Shown here piece by piece: positions 39,807 through 47,165 of a DNA stretch of 49,385 bases. Position 1 is the first letter of the stretch. The number at the start of each line of letters is the position of its first letter. A program made the translations under genes and the position numbers. The DNA comes from an uncultured Pelagibacteraceae bacterium (GTDB taxonomy: Bacteria > Pseudomonadota > Alphaproteobacteria > Pelagibacterales > Pelagibacteraceae). The stretch spans positions 1 to 49,385 of the forward strand of contig CACBCU010000006.1 in assembly GCA_902537895.1 (NCBI GenBank). Direction: 5' to 3'. The notes below the pieces were generated by a model. The model was given only the letters and a program-made list of their open reading frames with translations. It searched no databases and was not told where the DNA came from.

Positions 39807-41495
39807 TTAAGATTTATTTATGCCTATTATTAATTTGAGATTAATCTTATCTTTCATTTCTTTCTCTGCTTTTTTCATTTTAAGCACATTTTTCCAAAAA
39901 TATCTTGCTTGTATTTTTTGGTCTAATTTCCACAAGATATCACCATAATGATCATTTACTATTGGATCTTCAGGCATCAACTCCACTGCTCTTTGCAAAA
40001 ATTTTTCAGCTTTAGAATAATCCTCTATTAAATAATAAGCCCAACCAATTGAGTCAATTATATATGGATCATTACTTTCTAATTCATAGGCTATTTTAAG
40101 CATATCTAATGCTTCATCTATTTTATAATCTCTTTCAAGCCATGAATATGCTAAATAATTTAAAACATAGGCATCATTTGGTTCTATATTTAAAGACATT
40201 AACAAATCTTTATCTGATTTTTCATATTCACCAATTCTCTCATAGCTTCCGCCCCTTCTGTAGAGTACATCAGCCTTAATTATGTTATTATCGCCTAGAT
40301 CTTCAATTACTTTTGAATAATACTTTATTGCATTCTCATAATCTTTAGAACTTTTATAAAAATTAGCTATATCAAAAATCATCTTATGATTATGTTTTTT
40401 AATTTTATTGAATTCAGACGTTATAAAAGCAACTGATCTTTTTTTGTTATTATCTTCCTCGGCTATAATTTGTGCCTCTTTTTTAATACGAAACCAATAA
40501 TAAATTTTGTCCTCTTTATCAAATCTCTTTAAAATTTTTTTGGCTTTAATAAAGTCTTCATTAAAGTAATAATTCTCAGCTACTAAAGACAAATTGTATA
40601 TAAACTTTGGATTTAAATAATTTGAGAGATATAAATAAAAATTAGATTTTTCAAAATCGTCTTGGGATGAATAAAGATTAGAAACTAAAAATAAAAATTC
40701 ACTAATTACATGATTGTGATTTTTGCATGAGAATATATTCGTAAAATTTTCATATTTCCTATTCTCCACCCAGTTTTTAGATTGGGATATTAATAGTTTA
40801 GAATTAATGTAATCATATTCTGATAAAACATTACGAATGTTAGAGAATCTCCCTTTTTCAATCAAATAACTAACATAAAAAAACACGTATCTTGAATAAT
40901 CAGAGTCACTTTCATTAATTACTTTCAAGAAATAATTTTCAGTATTTCTATCATCTAAATAGCATTTTTGAAAAGCGTCTGAAATTTTCGATAAATTTCC
41001 ATAACTTGTTCTATTTTCAAAATAGTTTTTTTCTTTAAAAACATAAATGTATTCTTTTAAAATATTAAGTATTGCCAACTTTAATTTTTCTTCACTAAAA
41101 TAATCTGTTACTCTATTAATCTGATCGTAGGCATCGTCAAAATTACCACGTTTTAAACTATCTATAATTAATAATAAATATGCATCAAAAAATTTTGTAT
41201 TTTCATTCTCTTTATTTAACCTAATAATATTCATCGCTTGAGAAACTTTATTTTCTAATACTAAACTTGTTACATATCTTTTTAGATATGGATCATGCTG
41301 ATTAATCAATATTTTTGATGAATTGTAAAAATTCAATGCATCAGAATTTTTTTTATTTTCGAAAGCAACTATACCAGAAAAATAATTCGATAAATTTTTT
41401 GGATTGAAATTATTGAAACTATTGCTTTTAGAATAAAGATGAGTCTGATAGAATAATATAAATATTATTGCCGTTAAAACTTTTTTTAAACACAT
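39807..41495 (-). CDS. Secreted tetratricopeptide-repeat protein
   Basis: A 562-residue protein has an N-terminal signal peptide (MCLKKVLTAIIFILFYQTHLY). Helical repeats run throughout, and recognisable TPR units occupy roughly residues 375-530 (KDYENAIKYYSKVIEDLGD, YEKSDKDLLMSLNIEPND, IDEALDMLKIAYELES, YSKAEKFLQRAVELMPED). TPR proteins are scaffolds. The periplasmic location and the partner are unknown. It is followed by ispE and is divergent from the UDG-like gene, with only 11 bp between the start codons. Confidence 0.85.
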   Translation of the reverse strand: MCLKKVLTAIIFILFYQTHLYSKSNSFNNFNPKNLSNYFSGIVAFENKKNSDALNFYNSSKILINQHDPYLKRYVTSLVLENKVSQAMNIIRLNKENENTKFFDAYLLLIIDSLKRGNFDDAYDQINRVTDYFSEEKLKLAILNILKEYIYVFKEKNYFENRTSYGNLSKISDAFQKCYLDDRNTENYFLKVINESDSDYSRYVFFYVSYLIEKGRFSNIRNVLSEYDYINSKLLISQSKNWVENRKYENFTNIFSCKNHNHVISEFLFLVSNLYSSQDDFEKSNFYLYLSNYLNPKFIYNLSLVAENYYFNEDFIKAKKILKRFDKEDKIYYWFRIKKEAQIIAEEDNNKKRSVAFITSEFNKIKKHNHKMIFDIANFYKSSKDYENAIKYYSKVIEDLGDNNIIKADVLYRRGGSYERIGEYEKSDKDLLMSLNIEPNDAYVLNYLAYSWLERDYKIDEALDMLKIAYELESNDPYIIDSIGWAYYLIEDYSKAEKFLQRAVELMPEDPIVNDHYGDILWKLDQKIQARYFWKNVLKMKKAEKEMKDKINLKLIIGINKS

Positions 41496-41506
41496 TAGTA
41501 TATTTT

Positions 41507-42226
41507 ATGTCTAAAAAACCCCTAAATCAAAACACTAAATTTACGCAAGATTTCATTAAAACATTTGAGACGGATTTTATCTTCAATAATGAGCCACAAA
41601 ATAGATATAAAGATTTAAAAAGTAATTTAATAAATTCAAATTCGGAAAAAAAACAAAAACTATCTGATCTCAAAAATCTAATAAATACAATTGAGGATTG
41701 CAATCTAAAGAAGGCTTCAAAAAATCTTTTATTTGGTAGTGGAAATATCAACAGTTCTATAATGTTAATTGGCGATGCACCTGGTGAGGAAGAAGATGAG
41801 TCAGGGTTACTTTTTCAAGGTGATGTTGGAAAACTTTTAGAAAAAATGCTCTTAGCTATCAATGTATCAATGGATAATATTTATTTAACTTATTCAATAA
41901 ACTATAAGACAACTGATGAAAGAAAACCAAATACTAGTGATATAAAAAGATATTCTAAATTTTTGAGAGAACATATTTCAATAATTAATCCACAAATTTT
42001 GATTCTAATGGGTGGAACTGCTATGGAGGCTGTCACTGGGTTAAAGAGTAAAATTTCAACTGAAAGAGGGAAATGGAGAGAAATAATTATAGGAAGCAAA
42101 ACTGTTCCCTTAATGATTAGTTATAGTCCATCATATTTAATTAGGTTTCCAGAAAATAAGAAATATTCTTGGGAAGATTTAAAAATGATAAAGCAAAAGA
42201 TTCAAGATCTAAATATAAAGTTTTAA
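41507..42226 (+). CDS. Uracil-DNA glycosylase family protein, divergent, without Fe-S cysteines
   Basis: The protein has 239 residues from MSKKPLNQN. The superfamily is recognisable from MLIGDAPGEEEDESGLLFQGD (residues ~90-110), the PQILILMGGTAMEAVTG segment and a late SPSYLIR motif. Classical family 4 enzymes bind 4Fe-4S through four cysteines and have HPSYLLR. This protein has a single Cys and Ser in place of that His. It may be an alphaproteobacterial cluster-less branch or have altered activity. It is coupled to rnhB by TAATG. Confidence 0.75.
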   Translation: MSKKPLNQNTKFTQDFIKTFETDFIFNNEPQNRYKDLKSNLINSNSEKKQKLSDLKNLINTIEDCNLKKASKNLLFGSGNINSSIMLIGDAPGEEEDESGLLFQGDVGKLLEKMLLAINVSMDNIYLTYSINYKTTDERKPNTSDIKRYSKFLREHISIINPQILILMGGTAMEAVTGLKSKISTERGKWREIIIGSKTVPLMISYSPSYLIRFPENKKYSWEDLKMIKQKIQDLNIKF

Positions 42227-42798
42227 TGAAAGTAATTGCTGGAGTTGATGAGGTTGGACGTGGAAGTTTAGTAGGACCTGTATATGCAGCGGCTGTAGTT
42301 TTAAATCACTCGATAAACAAAAAACTATTAAAAGACTCTAAGAAGTTATCGAAAAAAAGGAGAGAAATTTTAGCTCAGTATATCAAAAAAAATTCTACAT
42401 GGGCCATAGCAAAAGCATCGATCAGTGAGATTGAAAAAAAAAATATTTTACAGGCTAGTTTGATGGCAATGAAAAGAGCAATCCTTAAATTGAAAAAAAA
42501 ACCCTCAATTATTTTAATTGATGGAAATAAATTACCAAAGATAGAAAACTACAAACTTAAATCTGTAATCAAGGGAGATCAAAAAATACCATCAATTTCT
42601 GCTGCATCAATTATCGCAAAAGTAGCTCGTGATAATTTTATTTCAAAGTTAGGTATTAAATATAAAAGTTACTCATGGGGAGAAAATTATGGGTATGGTA
42701 CCAAAAAACATTTAAGAGCTATCAAAAAGTTTGGGGCCACAGTTCATCACAGAAAGACTTTTTCACCCTTAAATAAATTAAATATCTCAAAGCAATAA
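42226..42798 (+). CDS. rnhB: Ribonuclease HII
   Basis: The 190-residue enzyme removes ribonucleotides and RNA from RNA-DNA hybrids. Catalytic acids are visible in IAGVDEVGRGSLVGP (Asp, Glu) and LIDGNKLP, with KGDQKIPSISAASIIAKVARD and the C-terminal YGYGTKKH. The start ATG overlaps the previous stop (TAATG). A longer frame inside the upstream gene is rejected. Confidence 0.96.
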   Translation: MKVIAGVDEVGRGSLVGPVYAAAVVLNHSINKKLLKDSKKLSKKRREILAQYIKKNSTWAIAKASISEIEKKNILQASLMAMKRAILKLKKKPSIILIDGNKLPKIENYKLKSVIKGDQKIPSISAASIIAKVARDNFISKLGIKYKSYSWGENYGYGTKKHLRAIKKFGATVHHRKTFSPLNKLNISKQ

Positions 42799-42838
42799 AC
42801 ACTAGATATAGATATTTCAAAAATTAAATACACAAATT

Positions 42839-42893
42839 GAGTCTTCATAATTCAATCATAGGTTGACCCAAGAATCTTTTTCGAGTCTAATTT
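42839..42893 (+). promoter_or_regulatory. ccrM upstream region with three GANTC sites and a candidate promoter
   Basis: GANTC, the target of the enzyme encoded just downstream, occurs three times in 49 bp: 42839-42843, 42872-42876 and 42883-42887. TTGACC at 42863-42868 is a good -35 element, and TCTAAT at 42886-42891, 17 bp later, a possible -10. Two of the GANTC sites lie in the spacer or touch the -10. The transcript would have a very short leader before the ATG at 42904. In Caulobacter, GANTC sites at the ccrM promoter link its transcription to methylation state. Confidence 0.6.
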
Positions 42894-42903
42894 ATTTTTA
42901 TAA

Positions 42904-43974
42904 ATGAACTCGATTTTCAAAAATAAACTAATTAATGGTGATAGCCTGAAGGAATTAAAGAAAATTCCAGATGAGACTTTTGATTTAATTTTTGCAGATC
43001 CACCCTATAACTTACAATTAAAAAATGAACTTACAAGACCTGATAGAACAAAGGTTAATGCAGTAAGTGATAAATGGGATCAATTTAAAAATTTTAAAGA
43101 GTATGATGACTTTACTTATTTGTGGTTAACTGAATGCAAAAGGATTTTGAAAAAGAACGGAGCTATTTGGGTAATTGGTAGTTATCACAATATCTTCCGA
43201 GTTGGTACGGTAATACAAAATTTAGGTTTTTGGATTTTAAATGATGTCATTTGGAATAAAAAAAATCCTATGCCAAATTTTAGAGGGACACGATTTACAA
43301 ATGCTCATGAAACTTTAATTTGGGCTTCAAAATCTGAAAAATCAAAATATACTTTTAACTATCAATCTTTAAAATGTTTAAATGATGATCTGCAAATGAG
43401 GTCTAATTGGGAATTACCGATTTGTAATGGTTCTGAAAGATTAAAAAAGAACGGTAAAAAAGTACATTCTACACAGAAACCTGAAGCTCTACTTCACAGA
43501 ATTTTACTAGCAACTTCAAATAAAAATGATTTAATTTTAGATCCTTTTTTAGGGTCAGGAACAACAGCATCTGTTGCTAAAAAATTAGGAAGAAATTATT
43601 ACGGAATTGAAAAAGAAAAGACTTATTTTAAAGCTGCTGAAAAAAGATTAATGGAAACTAAACCTATAGAAGATAATTATTTAGATACTCTACAGAACGG
43701 TAGATCTAAACCAAGAATACCATTTGGCTCTTTAGTTGAATTAGGAATAATTAAACCAGGCACCACTATTTTCGATAATAAAAAGAAAATCAGTGCAAAA
43801 ATTATGGCTGATGGCAGTATCAAACATGCCCAGACTGAGGGCTCAATTCATAAAGTAGCAGCTACAATCTTAGGCGCTGAAAGCTGTAATGGATGGACCT
43901 ATTGGCATTATAACTTAAATGGAAACGCAGTTCCTATCGATCATTTAAGACAAAGGTTGATTTCTAGTAGTTAG
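42904..43974 (+). CDS. ccrM: Cell-cycle adenine methyltransferase CcrM (GANTC)
   Basis: This 356-residue beta-class N6-adenine methyltransferase has the catalytic DPPYNL near residue 31, followed later by the SAM-binding DPFLGSGTTASVAKKLGRNYYGIE (read in two parts around residues 217-240). The C-terminal ~85 residues (FGSLVELGIIKPG, GSIHKVAA, WTYWHY) form the extra DNA-binding domain typical of CcrM. It methylates GANTC after replication and coordinates the alphaproteobacterial cell cycle. It shares a 4-bp stop overlap with the convergent monooxygenase gene. Confidence 0.95.
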   Translation: MNSIFKNKLINGDSLKELKKIPDETFDLIFADPPYNLQLKNELTRPDRTKVNAVSDKWDQFKNFKEYDDFTYLWLTECKRILKKNGAIWVIGSYHNIFRVGTVIQNLGFWILNDVIWNKKNPMPNFRGTRFTNAHETLIWASKSEKSKYTFNYQSLKCLNDDLQMRSNWELPICNGSERLKKNGKKVHSTQKPEALLHRILLATSNKNDLILDPFLGSGTTASVAKKLGRNYYGIEKEKTYFKAAEKRLMETKPIEDNYLDTLQNGRSKPRIPFGSLVELGIIKPGTTIFDNKKKISAKIMADGSIKHAQTEGSIHKVAATILGAESCNGWTYWHYNLNGNAVPIDHLRQRLISSS

Positions 43975-45116
43975 TTTTTATATATTTTCCCAAGATAGGC
44001 CTCTAAAAACTTTTTGTTTTTTACTAATCTTTTCAAAAAAATATTTCTTAATAATGTTGTTAAAGGATTAGATAAATGAAAAGCAAATTGATTAAATTTT
44101 GAGCGATTATTTACCATCTTTATTTTATCAACTCTATTTCTAAAAAAATTACTCTCAGTATCATTTTCTATATTCTCAAATAATTCATATGCGCCCTCTA
44201 TTGATTGCGATGCACCTTGGGCAAATGATGGTGAAAAAGCAAAAAAAGCATCTCCTATTAGATGAATATTGTTATTATTTACCTCAAAAAAATCATGGCT
44301 TACAAATACTGGGTATATCTTTAAATCATTAATACTGTCAAAAAATTCCTTATTTAAGTGTGGAACTTTTTCTAAAATATTTCTGATAAAATTGTCATTT
44401 TTAAACAACAAAAAATCTTTTTGCTCATCTCTTGAAAGTTTGAATTTCATTACAGCTATAAAGTTTAAATCACCATTAGGAGATACCGGATAAATAACAT
44501 AATGAAAATTTGAACCCAAAAACAATGAGATGTTTTTTTTATCAGCCATGTTTGAAGAACTTGGTATAATCCCTCTGATAGCTAACGTGTTATTAAATTT
44601 TGGTTCAATTTGATTATTTGATAATAGATTTTTACTCTTAGAAAAAACTCCATCTGAAATAATTAGATAATCAAATTCATAAATTTCATTATTTTCAAAA
44701 GAGATTTTAACAATTTGATCTTGTTGTTCTATCTTTGAAATAGTGTGGTCAAATTTTATTTCTTTTTCTAAATCCTTTTTCAAAAAATTAATAAGTGATG
44801 ATCTTTTAAGAGTAGTATATTTACAATTTTCAGTATTAAAATCTGATATATTTAACTCACATATCTTATTAGAATTCTTAACTGAGTAAAAATTAATTTT
44901 ATCTGGATTAAATTTTTCACTGTTTTCTAATTTATCAAACTGAATTTTATTTAATAGTTTGATGCTGTTAACAGATAATTGAATACCGTAACCTTCTTTT
45001 GAATTAATTAAGCTATTTCTCTCAAAAATATTTACTTGATACTTTTTGTTTCTCTTAAATAAATTGGCAATAAATAGCCCTGAAATTCCAGCACCAATTA
45101 TAGCTACTTTTTTCAT
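43971..45116 (-). CDS. FAD-dependent monooxygenase (UbiH/kynurenine monooxygenase-like)
   Basis: This 381-residue class A flavin monooxygenase has the FAD motif GAGISGLFIANLF at 8-20 and the acidic strand end IFERN. The DG-type motif is in LIISDGVFSKSK, and the second FAD motif is HLIGDAFFAFSPSFAQGASQ with a following Glu-Gly-Ala. It hydroxylates an aromatic or quinone-type substrate. Whether it is a ubiquinone-ring hydroxylase or a catabolic enzyme is not decidable from reading. It is coupled to mutY by a one-base TAATG overlap. Confidence 0.82.
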   Translation of the reverse strand: MKKVAIIGAGISGLFIANLFKRNKKYQVNIFERNSLINSKEGYGIQLSVNSIKLLNKIQFDKLENSEKFNPDKINFYSVKNSNKICELNISDFNTENCKYTTLKRSSLINFLKKDLEKEIKFDHTISKIEQQDQIVKISFENNEIYEFDYLIISDGVFSKSKNLLSNNQIEPKFNNTLAIRGIIPSSSNMADKKNISLFLGSNFHYVIYPVSPNGDLNFIAVMKFKLSRDEQKDFLLFKNDNFIRNILEKVPHLNKEFFDSINDLKIYPVFVSHDFFEVNNNNIHLIGDAFFAFSPSFAQGASQSIEGAYELFENIENDTESNFFRNRVDKIKMVNNRSKFNQFAFHLSNPLTTLLRNIFLKRLVKNKKFLEAYLGKIYKN

Positions 45117-46096
45117 TAATTTTTCTCTAAATATTTAACAACTTTCTTAGTGAATGATGGAAGCATATAATTATCTAATTTTCTTCTATCAAACCAGTAA
45201 GATGAAGGAAATCTTTTTGCATTTTTGAGATATTGAATTTTTATGTTCATATTCATGTTTGACATTTTAAAATTAAGATTTTCATTAAAATTTTTTGGGT
45301 TTGATAGCTCTTCCATTGGAAAAATTGCTAAATTTTTAAGAAAACTGAATTTTGTGTTTTTTATAAGCAAATACCTTTGATTTTTTTTATAAACTTTAAG
45401 AATAAAATATTTTTCTTTATTCTTTTTTGTAATTTTAGCCAAATCAAAATCTTTCTTCTTAAAAGACTTACAATTTTTTGAGATTGGACACACACTACAT
45501 TCAGGATTTTTTGGTTTGCAAATAATTGCTCCCAATTCCATTAAAGCTTGAGCATAATCGCTTGCCCTTGATGAAATTCCAAAAATAGATTTTTTTTCTA
45601 TTAGATTGTCTTTTTGAATTTCCTTATCTTTTTTTAAGTAAAGATACCTTTTTAAAACCCGTTCAATGTTTCCATCTAGAGGAATACAGGATTTATTAAA
45701 GGCGATAGCTAAGATTGCATTAGCAGTGTAATTGCCGATACCAGGTAAAGATATTAGATCCTCATAATTATTTGGAATTTTTCCATGAAATTTACTAATT
45801 ATAATTTTAGCAGTTTTTTGTAAATTTCTTACTCTTGAATAATATCCAAGACCTTCCCATAATTTTATTAATTCTATTTCTCTAACTTTAGCTAAGTCCT
45901 TTAGTGAAGGTAATTTTTTTATAAATCTATTAAAAAAAGGAATAACAGTTACAACTTGTGTTTGTTGTAACATAAACTCACTTATCAATGTATAATAATG
46001 CTTTTTATAAGAAGGTACTTTTTTCCGCCATGGTAAATTTCTTTTATTTAAATCATACCATTTAAGAATTTTTTTTGTTATTATCTTTTCTGTCAT
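45116..46096 (-). CDS. mutY: A/G-specific adenine glycosylase
   Basis: The 326-residue enzyme removes adenine opposite 8-oxoguanine. Seen are SEFMLQQTQV with the catalytic Glu, the helix-hairpin-helix LPGIGNYTANAILAIAF, LDGNIERV with the catalytic Asp, and the 4Fe-4S motif C-x6-C-x2-C-x5-C in CKPKNPECSVCPISKNC. A reduced NUDIX-like C-terminal domain follows. The start codon abuts that of dciA with no intervening base (CATATG). Confidence 0.95.
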   Translation of the reverse strand: MTEKIITKKILKWYDLNKRNLPWRKKVPSYKKHYYTLISEFMLQQTQVVTVIPFFNRFIKKLPSLKDLAKVREIELIKLWEGLGYYSRVRNLQKTAKIIISKFHGKIPNNYEDLISLPGIGNYTANAILAIAFNKSCIPLDGNIERVLKRYLYLKKDKEIQKDNLIEKKSIFGISSRASDYAQALMELGAIICKPKNPECSVCPISKNCKSFKKKDFDLAKITKKNKEKYFILKVYKKNQRYLLIKNTKFSFLKNLAIFPMEELSNPKNFNENLNFKMSNMNMNIKIQYLKNAKRFPSSYWFDRRKLDNYMLPSFTKKVVKYLEKN

Positions 46097-46585
46097 ATGT
46101 ATTTCAAAAATAATACTAAGCAGAGATTAAGATCCATTCAAGGCTTAAGATCTTTTAAAGACACCTTACCAACAAGTGTAAAAAAAGTTATCAACAAAAG
46201 AGGCCATATTTTTTCTGAAATACTTAATAATTGGAAATTTTTGGTAGGAGAAAGTCTATTTAAAGTTTGTTTCCCAAAATCATTTAAAAATTCAAATAAA
46301 TTTGGAGTTAGTACGTTATTAATTATGGTTAAGAGAGGTCATGAAATAGATTTAGAATATTCAAAAAAAGAAATCATGGATAGAGTAAATAATTTCTTTG
46401 GAAATATAATAATTGAAAAAATCAAATTTACTACTTTTGAGGAAGAACGAAAGCAGGTAATCAGTCACAAAATAGAGAAAAAAGCTGTGACAAGAAAAAC
46501 ATACCACAAAAAAATCGAGAGTGTTAAAAATGAAAAAATCAAAAAATCCTTAATAGAACTAACAAAAGTATTTAGAGAAAAATGA
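46097..46585 (+). CDS. DciA-like (DUF721) protein
   Basis: The 162-residue basic protein has an N-terminal DUF721/DciA domain: LPTSVKKVINKRGHIFSEILNNWKFLVGESL, then VSTLLIMVKRGHEIDLEYSKKEIMDRVNNFFG. DciA loads the replicative helicase in bacteria without DnaC. Alphaproteobacterial members occur between mutY and dsbA, as here. The C-terminal 40 residues are Lys/Glu-rich and likely disordered. It is divergent from mutY with zero intergenic bases and overlaps dsbA by ATGA. Confidence 0.87.
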   Translation: MYFKNNTKQRLRSIQGLRSFKDTLPTSVKKVINKRGHIFSEILNNWKFLVGESLFKVCFPKSFKNSNKFGVSTLLIMVKRGHEIDLEYSKKEIMDRVNNFFGNIIIEKIKFTTFEEERKQVISHKIEKKAVTRKTYHKKIESVKNEKIKKSLIELTKVFREK

Positions 46586-47157
46586 AAAAAACTATTTTAT
46601 TAATCTTAATTATTTTAGGACTTTCTATTAAGGTAAATGCTGAGATTAATCGTATTGTTTCCGGACAAGATGATGCCAAAATAACAATTATTGCTTACGA
46701 GTCCCTGACTTGTAGTCATTGCGCAGATTTTCACAATAATATTTATCCGTTACTTAAAAAAGAATTTATTGATACTGGTTTGGTAAAAATAGAATTTAGG
46801 CACTTTCCCTTAGATATTATCGCTCTTAATGCATCAAAAATTTCACAGTGCAAACAAGATCAAAGTTTAGAAATTATGATGAGTTTATATTCTGATCAGC
46901 AGGCATGGATTAAAGGCAAAACAATAGAGGAGGCTAATGAAAACTTGAAAAAATTTGTTAAAAACAAAAATTTTACTTTAGATTTTGAAAAGTGCATAAA
47001 CGATAAAAAAATTGAAGATTTTGTTTTAAGCGATCGAATCGAAGGCACTAAAAAATTTGAGATAAATTCCACTCCTACGATAATAATTAATGGAAAAAAG
47101 TTTGAGAAAACTCTTAATTATAAAAATTTAAAAAAATCTCTAGAAAAGCTGATATAA
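46582..47157 (+). CDS. DsbA-like periplasmic thiol-disulfide oxidoreductase
   Basis: The 191-residue product has a signal peptide (MKKTILLILIILGLSIKVNA) and the active site CSHC at 44-47. The cis-Pro loop STPTIIINGKKF is followed by a C-terminal helix. The family is DsbA/thioredoxin_4 of the alphaproteobacterial DUF721-linked type. It introduces or shuffles disulfides in exported proteins, for which the Cys-bearing pilus proteins of this window would be possible clients. It precedes smc by eight bases. Confidence 0.92.
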   Translation: MKKTILLILIILGLSIKVNAEINRIVSGQDDAKITIIAYESLTCSHCADFHNNIYPLLKKEFIDTGLVKIEFRHFPLDIIALNASKISQCKQDQSLEIMMSLYSDQQAWIKGKTIEEANENLKKFVKNKNFTLDFEKCINDKKIEDFVLSDRIEGTKKFEINSTPTIIINGKKFEKTLNYKNLKKSLEKLI

Positions 47158-47165
47158 GCTAATTA

